DNA from: an uncultured Bacteroidota bacterium
GTDB taxonomy: Bacteria > Bacteroidota > Bacteroidia > Flavobacteriales > Flavobacteriaceae
Assembly (NCBI GenBank): GCA_937136025.1
Contig: CAKZOC010000135.1
Location: 1-42,829, forward strand
Direction of reading: 5' to 3'
DNA length: 42,829 nucleotides
Position numbers and translations under genes: made by a program. The notes below the pieces were generated by a model. It worked only from the letters and a program-made list of their open reading frames with translations, searched no databases and had not been told where the DNA came from. Positions 42,729 through 42,829 of the stretch are shown here, in pieces (positions within the stretch are counted from its first letter, which is position 1; every line of letters begins with the position of its first letter).

Positions 42729-42829
42729 CGCAACAAGCATGGATATCACAGTTTATGCTCCGAGAAAAACAATTGCGCGTGCGCCAAAGAACTGGGCAAG
42801 GAATGCTTGGTCTGATGTTTATCGGCACG

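Noticed and set aside
1-42829. CRISPR arrays, prophage, insertion sequences
   Set aside because: No regular direct repeats with spacers, and no integrase, transposase or phage structural genes were seen in the window, except for the unexplained last 110 bases.

Overview
The window reads as a stretch of chromosome from a member of the Flavobacteriaceae (phylum Bacteroidota), with a G+C content that looks close to half by eye, high for that family. The main evidence is the gliding and type IX secretion lipoprotein GldJ, the T9SS outer-membrane protein PorV, a hypoxanthine phosphoribosyltransferase-adenylate kinase fusion, pyruvate dehydrogenase E1-alpha directly followed by a two-lipoyl-domain E2, a PafA-type phosphatase, and several promoter candidates of the Bacteroidota type (TAnnTTTG). 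Almost every base is coding, most genes are housekeeping, and no prophage, insertion sequence or CRISPR array is visible.

Layout. 1-508: 3'-truncated rhomboid protease (minus), divergent from rarA (600-1877). 1912-7169, minus: a secreted protein of unknown function, a YjjG-type HAD nucleotidase, a polysaccharide deacetylase-like protein, RadC and the Mpl murein peptide ligase. 7260-8373, plus: cupin plus an SDR lacking the catalytic Tyr and Lys. 8497-10647, minus: obgE and the hpt-adk fusion. 10773-14528, plus: purK, purE and an M3 oligopeptidase. 14558-16608: rhodanese lipoprotein, sigma factor with a small zinc-binding anti-sigma candidate, and a UbiA-like membrane protein. 16745-21060, plus: gcvP, a methyltransferase and a family 2 glycosyltransferase. 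21052-22737, minus: pafA. 22848-24356, plus: an MlaE/MlaF-type lipid ABC transporter. 24353-32568, minus: DUF389 protein, mannose-1-phosphate guanylyltransferase, SprT-like protein, SDR, M28 peptidase lipoprotein, PDH E2, PDH E1-alpha and cytidine deaminase. 32664-35934: porV (minus) and gldJ (plus), divergent. 35999-42829: murF, tRNA-Val, a small heat-shock protein, a patatin-like phospholipase, a very large sensor histidine kinase and the broken start of a response-regulator gene.

How genes work together. purK/purE catalyse consecutive steps of purine synthesis, and Hpt-Adk combines purine salvage with adenylate balancing. mpl and murF are both Mur ligases, for recycling and for de novo peptidoglycan synthesis. 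gldJ and porV belong to the gliding/T9SS machinery. PDH E1-alpha and E2 form an operon. The histidine kinase and the response regulator are separated by one base and form a two-component system.

Most notable points. (1) The 1078-residue kinase carries a complete LOV domain with the flavin-adduct cysteine motif GKNCRFLQG, so it should be a blue-light sensor. (2) Its response-regulator partner breaks off after 65 residues close to the window edge. (3) porU is not between gldJ and porV, where it is usually found; a 440-base non-coding stretch with a terminator-like hairpin and a likely long gldJ leader lies there instead. (4) A cluster of strong hairpins lies between murF and tRNA-Val. I see no clear previously undescribed multi-gene system in this window.
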